A stretch of 60,000 nucleotides of DNA from Selaginella moellendorffii (Eukaryota > Streptophyta > Lycopodiopsida > Selaginellales > Selaginellaceae), in the NCBI RefSeq assembly GCF_000143415.4, contig NW_003314274.1, positions 2,389,663-2,449,662 on the forward strand, given 5' to 3'. The translations under genes were made by a program, and so were the position numbers. The stretch's first letter is position 1. Every line of letters begins with the position of its first letter. Positions 55,790 to 60,000 of this stretch are shown here, piece by piece. Under the pieces are notes generated by a model. It saw nothing but the letters and a program-made list of their open reading frames with translations, searched no databases and had not been told where the DNA came from.

Positions 55790-56383
55790 CTAATGATAGC
55801 AGAATATTCCTTCCCGCCCAGCAAAATCTAGGGTTCCTCGCGTCCGGGATGGCTCAGATACCAATGCCGAGAAACAATGCTGCGTTAGATCTTGCGAGCT
55901 GCTAGAAATCCGTGAATCTGAGATCGTGCTTACCAGAGCGGCGTAATCCTCTTCGGTGAGGGGGGACTCGGTGATCGTTTCCAGGCCAAGCTCGGCGCTT
56001 TCTCCCTCGCGATGGTTTCTTTCCTCCTCCTCCCTGCTGCGCCGTGGATTGTCCGCCGCTATCGCATCGCCGCGCTCCTGATTCTCCTCTCCATCGCCGT
56101 GCTGCTGATCGGTAGCTCCGAAATTGCCGAAATCCTCTCCACCGCGAGCCCGATTGAGCGGCTCCGCGCCGCCGGAATGATCATCGATCGCGCTGCCATG
56201 TTCCTGGATTCCCTCCTGCGCGCTACTGTCGTAGGTGACCTCGTTGTTCCCATCCTCGTCTGCCACCCGGAGAAAGACGCGCGCATTCGTGAGAATCGCG
56301 AGCGCCCTGGCGGATTCCACAAAGAACCTGCGCCTCCGGCGATAGCAAGCTCTCCGATCGGACGCATCGGCGATGAATTCCAA
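55790..56383 (-). CDS. unidentified acidic/Arg-rich ORF
   Basis: An open frame of nearly 200 codons on the minus strand, without an ATG at its 5' end (the first codon is TTG). A probable donor (gctctg/gtaagcac near 55935) would end the exon after L-T-E-E-D-Y-A-A-L. Composition is Glu/Arg/Ser/Gly-rich with no motif I recognise. An ATG at 56397 opens a different frame (M-G-K-K-A-P-L-G) that could be exon 1 if spliced early. It lies back to back with the CTLH gene at 56462. Could be a real gene with a missed start or a GC-driven open frame. Confidence 0.35.
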   Translation of the reverse strand: MEFIADASDRRACYRRRRRFFVESARALAILTNARVFLRVADEDGNNEVTYDSSAQEGIQEHGSAIDDHSGGAEPLNRARGGEDFGNFGATDQQHGDGEENQERGDAIAADNPRRSREEEERNHREGESAELGLETITESPLTEEDYAALVSTISDSRISSSSQDLTQHCFSALVSEPSRTRGTLDFAGREGIFCYH

Positions 56384-56461
56384 GGGGAGCTTTCTTCCCC
56401 ATTTTTTTATTTCTCTCTTTTAACCATTAGGTTTTTTGGCGCTTTGTTAGGGCTTTAGGCT

Positions 56462-58877
56462 ATGAGCGAGGGAGCGATGGAGGCCACGGCGGTGAACTGG
56501 GGCGCGCTAGATGCGCTGGTGCTGGATTACTGCATCGCGGAGGAGCTAGTCGTCGTGGAGGACGATCTAGTGGATGATTCTAGTCGCGGTAACGTCGCTG
56601 CTCGTGACGCCATTCGGCAGATTAGGTCTCTCATCGAGTGTGGTGCCATCACCGAGTCTGTGGCGCTCCTCACCAAGCATGCTTCGCTGCTGATGCAGGA
56701 CCAGCGATTTCTTTTCTGGCTCTATAAGCAGGTGAGTGATTTCTTCGATTGTTCTATTGATTCAGCTCCTGCTTTCTCCATCCAGCACTTCATAGAAATT
56801 CTCCGTGGTGGTGGAAACGCTGCTCGTTTGCAGGCGATTGAGTGCTCTAGATCTCAGCTCGGGCCTTGCGCTCTTAACGCTTATCCGGTGGGTTTTTCTT
56901 CTTTTTTCTTTCTCTCTCGACTTAGTGCTGCTCGATATGCAGGAAGCGTACGAGGAGTTCAAGCGAGTTCTTCTTGCCTTGATATATGATAGTGATTATC
57001 AAAATTCTCCAGTTGCTGAAGAGGTTTGCATCGCAAAGTTTCGCTCACCTCGATTTACTGATTTGCATTCTCGTTGCAGTGGTGCGAAGCGAGACGAGCA
57101 AACCTGGCGGCAACGGTGGCATCCACTTTGAAAGCTCACATGCATGCCGATGATCCGCTTTTCTCCTTGACGATTTGCTACTTGATCAGGTTTGTGTCAC
57201 TGCTTTGGAAGCTACCTAACCTCCTGTTTGTTTGTCAGTGTACACAACGCATACTGCATGAGAAAGAATTTGCCGCTTGGAGATATCGCGTCCGACATAC
57301 TTCTTAAAGACCGAGATCCTCCTCCGGCGTTTCAAGACCTGTCTGGGGAAGTGCAAACTTTCAATGAGGTACTGTTTTGCATCTGCTACCGTTTTCTGTT
57401 CACGAACCAGATGGTCACGTCTCAGGCGTCCAACCTCTGTGCCAGGTTGATGTACAAGCTCTAGCACAGGCGGCGGAGCTTCCCAGGCACGATGCCATCC
57501 ACAGTCTAAGGTACACGCGCGGAGATGTCATGGCGGCTTTGAAGGTTTATTATCCGTTTTTTTTTCTTACATCACTGCTTTCCTAATCTCGTTCTTACCT
57601 CACAGAATGAGCTGAGCAGAATAAGAATAAACACATCCATCCTTGACAAGCTGGTGTGGGAATATTGTGTCTACAGAGGCTTGATTAACACCAGTCCAGA
57701 AGTCTCGAGTTCAGCGGATTCCGTGGCATCGCCGTCTGGAAGAACGACAGACGCTATGGATGAAGACTCCTCACCGCGCATTGGTTCTGGGGATACAGTC
57801 TGTTCTAGAGCGGAAGAGGCTGATAGTAGTAGGAGCAAGAACTACAGATGGAAGGGTAGACGTTCCAGCAAGCAACAGATGGCTGTGGTAAAAGCCGACG
57901 TGGAGATGGTGCCAGCAGAAAATTCAGTCAGTCTTTCCTTATCGCGTGCATTGGATTTGAGACTTAGATCGGCTGTTTTATAGGGGACACCTGATGCAGC
58001 CTTTGAGAAATACAGACGATCGGTACAAATACGGCAGCTGATCACGGAGAAGAAGATTCCGGAGGCAATTCAAGAAGTGGAACACTTGGACCCGTGTTTC
58101 TTTGAGAACCACCCGCAGCTTCTGTTCCAAATGAAACAGGTAAGGAGATGATATTATCCATTCAATCCATTCATGAATTATCTCGTTTCCAGGTAGCGTT
58201 TTGTGCTTTGATAGAGGCTGGAGATCATAGCCGGGCGTTGGAGATCGCGAGGGTGGACTTGGGACCTCTTGCTGCAAAGCACGCGGATTTGCTCAAGCCT
58301 TTAAAGGAGACGGTGTTGAGTTTAGCGCGCAACCCGGGGGAGGCGTGCTCAAATCAAACACCAGTCGCTGCTCTTGCCGCATCTGTACAGGTAGAGCGAA
58401 AACTCTGTTCCCTGAATCCACTCTGATATCTTGTCGGCGCGTACAGATGACTTTAAGTGCGAGCTTGGGCATCAGGGAGCCTCAACTCATGAAACTAATG
58501 AGGACGTGCCTGTTTGCTCACACGGAATGGTTCAAAGTCCAGATGTGCTCGGATCCTTTCGCGGACCTTCTCCAGATCAACTTGCTCAAGGAGGAAGAAG
58601 GCGCACCGTCCAAGGTGTCTGCACAGAAAGCGGAATCCGGCAGCGCGGAGGAGCAGCAGCAGCAGCAGGTTCCTCCGCAAGAGAAGCCACCGTTTGAAGA
58701 GTCCGCCATCTTGACAATCATGGTAACTTTGGGAGTTTTTCTTTCTTACATCTTGTGGAAACCTCGGGGCTTTTGTTTTTGCAGGAGTGGATGGCATTGC
58801 CTCGTGGAGATGCCATCCAGCTTTTGGTGGATTACCATGGGAGCGTGGAGGAGGTTTTTGCACAGCTTATGGGTTAG
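56462..58877 (+). CDS. LisH/CTLH/CRA-domain protein (RanBPM/GID-like)
   Basis: About eleven exons with short introns, near 600 aa. Begins M-S-E-G-A-M-E-A-T-A. A LisH-like start (A-L-D-A-L-V-L-D-Y-C) is followed by a CTLH segment, I-R-Q-I-R-S-L-I-E-C-G-A-I, then a CRA-type region (E-F-K-R-V-L-L-A-L-I-Y). In the second half D-K-L-V-W-E-Y-C-V-Y-R-G is again LisH-like. R-Q-L-I-T-E-K-K-I-P-E-A-I and H-P-Q-L-L-F-Q-M-K-Q form a second CTLH, with another CRA region after it. Such modules occur in RanBPM and the GID/CTLH ubiquitin ligase; no SPRY or RING is seen. A Gln-rich patch precedes a C-terminus ending L-L-V-D-Y-H-G-S-V-E-E-V-F-A-Q-L-M-G. The nearest plant match I recall is an unnamed 'Ran-binding protein in microtubule-organising centre' type. 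Confidence 0.78.
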
Positions 58878-59005
58878 AAAACAGTGTCTTCTTCTTCAGA
58901 GTAAAAGCACAGTTACATTGGATAGATCCTGTGAATCAAAGACCAAAATTTTAAGAGACACAAACTGGTAGTACAGGAGGGGAGCTTGAAGATCACGCGG
59001 GAGGC

Positions 59006-60000
59006 TCAGATGATCCGGTTCCTGATGTCCTCTAGCTTCTTCATCACCTCTCCGGGAGTCCTGTCCAGCTCCTCGGCAATTTTGCGCTGTAAGTCTGGCG
59101 GAAGTGTGGGATATTGTTCGCATAGATCTCCATCAATAACATCCTGGATTTTAGACACTTGTCAGTACGAGCAAGAAGAAAAAAAGAGTGACAAAAAGGA
59201 AGAAGTCTACTGACCTTGACAGGGAAGTAGGCCGAGCGAAAAGCCATGTGATCGCGGCCGCACAGCGGTGGATGCTCCTGTCGCATATGCATCTCCAAGT
59301 GCGAGAAGAAATCCACGTCCTCTCGCGACGAGAATGGCAGCAGCGCCCCCACAGAGCCCATGACCGTGCCATAGATCACGCTCTCGCCTCCGCCTGGGAT
59401 GAGCGACGCCTTTTGCATGCACGTCACCACTTCCCCGACGTGGAACTGGATGATCTCCTCCACCTTGTTGGGAGCTCCGTTGAGCCGGCCCTGCTCCCAC
59501 TTTATCTTGCCACCCGTCGGGTCGTCCTCGATCTCCTCCGACAGGTCTTGCGGCAGCCGCACGAAGAAGAGGTTCCCGAACTTGTCTCCCGCGGCCATGG
59601 TGTCGAAGTCGATGTGCAGCGACGCTGTCAGCCACCTGGGGCTGCTGTCGTCGGCGAAGGCGTAGAGCTGGTTTTCGTCTCGCCGGTACTTGACGTAGTG
59701 GAAGGACTGCAACCAAAACAGAGCGTTAGCCACTGGCAGCACGCGAGCAAATGTGTTTTCTTACCTCTTGGATGTCGCCCACGTAGATCCTGTCGCCGTA
59801 ACTGTGGATGGAGGTGATGGTGTTCGGGAAGTTTTTGTTCTCGCATTTCCTCAGCAGCTTCCGCTTGCCAAGGTCGTAGATCCGAAGTATCTGCCCGATG
59901 CCGGCAAGCAGACGGCCCTGGAACTGGCACAGAGCGGTCGGAACGCCGTCGATGGGTGTCTTGTGCACCAGCTCCAGAGATCTGCCGTCCTCGACAAACC
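59006..60000 (-). CDS. SF3B3: splicing factor 3B subunit 3, C-terminal part
   Basis: Runs off the right edge. On the minus strand: F-V-E-D-G-R-S-L-E-L-V-H-K-T; F-Q-G-R-L-L-A-G-I-G; L-R-K-C-E-N-K-N-F-P-N-T-I; an intron at about 59709-59764; then S-F-H-Y-V-K-Y-R-R; F-D-T-M-A-A-G-D-K-F-G-N; S-L-I-P-G-G-G-E-S-V-I-Y; E-H-P-P-L-C-G-R-D-H; a second intron (about 59142-59215); and D-V-I-D-G-D-L-C-E-Q, E-E-L-D-R-T-P. Stop TGA at 59006-59008. These blocks are diagnostic of SF3B3/SAP130, a WD40-like scaffold of the U2 snRNP SF3b complex that holds SF3B1 at the branch site. Both introns are short and in phase. Only the final propeller blades are in the window. Confidence 0.95.

Noticed and set aside
56012-56458. 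Plus-strand frame that looks like a membrane protein (many Leu/Ile)
   Set aside because: Complement of the Glu/Arg-rich minus frame; hydrophobicity is a by-product and it runs into the CTLH gene leader.

Overview
The window reads as nuclear DNA of a vascular plant, most likely a lycophyte of the Selaginella type. The gene set is plant-like: a Raf-like group C kinase, C2H2 zinc-finger repressor with QALGGH fingers and a DLNLPP EAR motif, SINE1-type nuclear-envelope protein with a plant KASH tail (...LVPT), PIAL-type SUMO ligase, GH17-X8 glucanase and IPT9-type tRNA isopentenyltransferase. Introns are strikingly short (mostly 40-70 nt GT-AG), and the families present include several that I associate more with fungi than with seed plants. 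The genus assignment is inference.

The left part (1-25 kb) is an accessory, repeat-rich region. It holds a WEE1-like kinase fragment, a DUF3669-like gene cut at its 5' end by a Ty1/copia element (999-5632), a relic CTD-phosphatase copy, an intact CTD-type phosphatase (7014-7835) head-to-head with a decayed IPT9 copy (7950-8810), and a long AT-rich stretch with (AT)n arrays and a 100-N assembly gap. It continues with a Fic cluster (one degenerate Fic gene, one relic, one Fic gene with a canonical motif), a very young Ty3/gypsy element with 174/173-bp LTRs (16172-21180), and two members of an uncharacterised family starting M-G-T-H-G-Y, one degraded and one nearly intact.

The middle (25-33 kb) holds a three-finger C2H2 repressor divergent from a Raf-like kinase, then the intact IPT9 gene head-to-head with a second intact CTD-type phosphatase. 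This pair is an inverted duplicate of the pair at 7-8.8 kb. The 3' end of the phosphatase gene and its AT-rich flank are repeated in tandem (32.0-33.2 kb). A 61-nt tRNA-like element with a B box lies at 33.4 kb.

The right part (33.5-60 kb) is compact housekeeping sequence: COG1 (Golgi tethering), SINE1 (nuclear envelope/actin), PIAL-type SUMO ligase, GH17-X8 glucanase with a GPI signal, CLPTM1, PI4-kinase alpha, a small MPSGPKKR... protein, an unidentified ORF, a LisH/CTLH/CRA protein, and the C-terminal end of SF3B3. Several neighbours are divergent with very short shared promoters (CLPTM1 and PI4K alpha start codons are 79 bp apart; IPT9 and phosphatase 138 bp). AACCCTA telo-box motifs occur near several start codons.

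No clearly new multi-gene system is proven here. The best leads are the Fic cluster with a degenerate catalytic motif, the inverted duplication of a bidirectional gene pair with loss of only one partner, and the clustering of fungal-like families in the accessory region.
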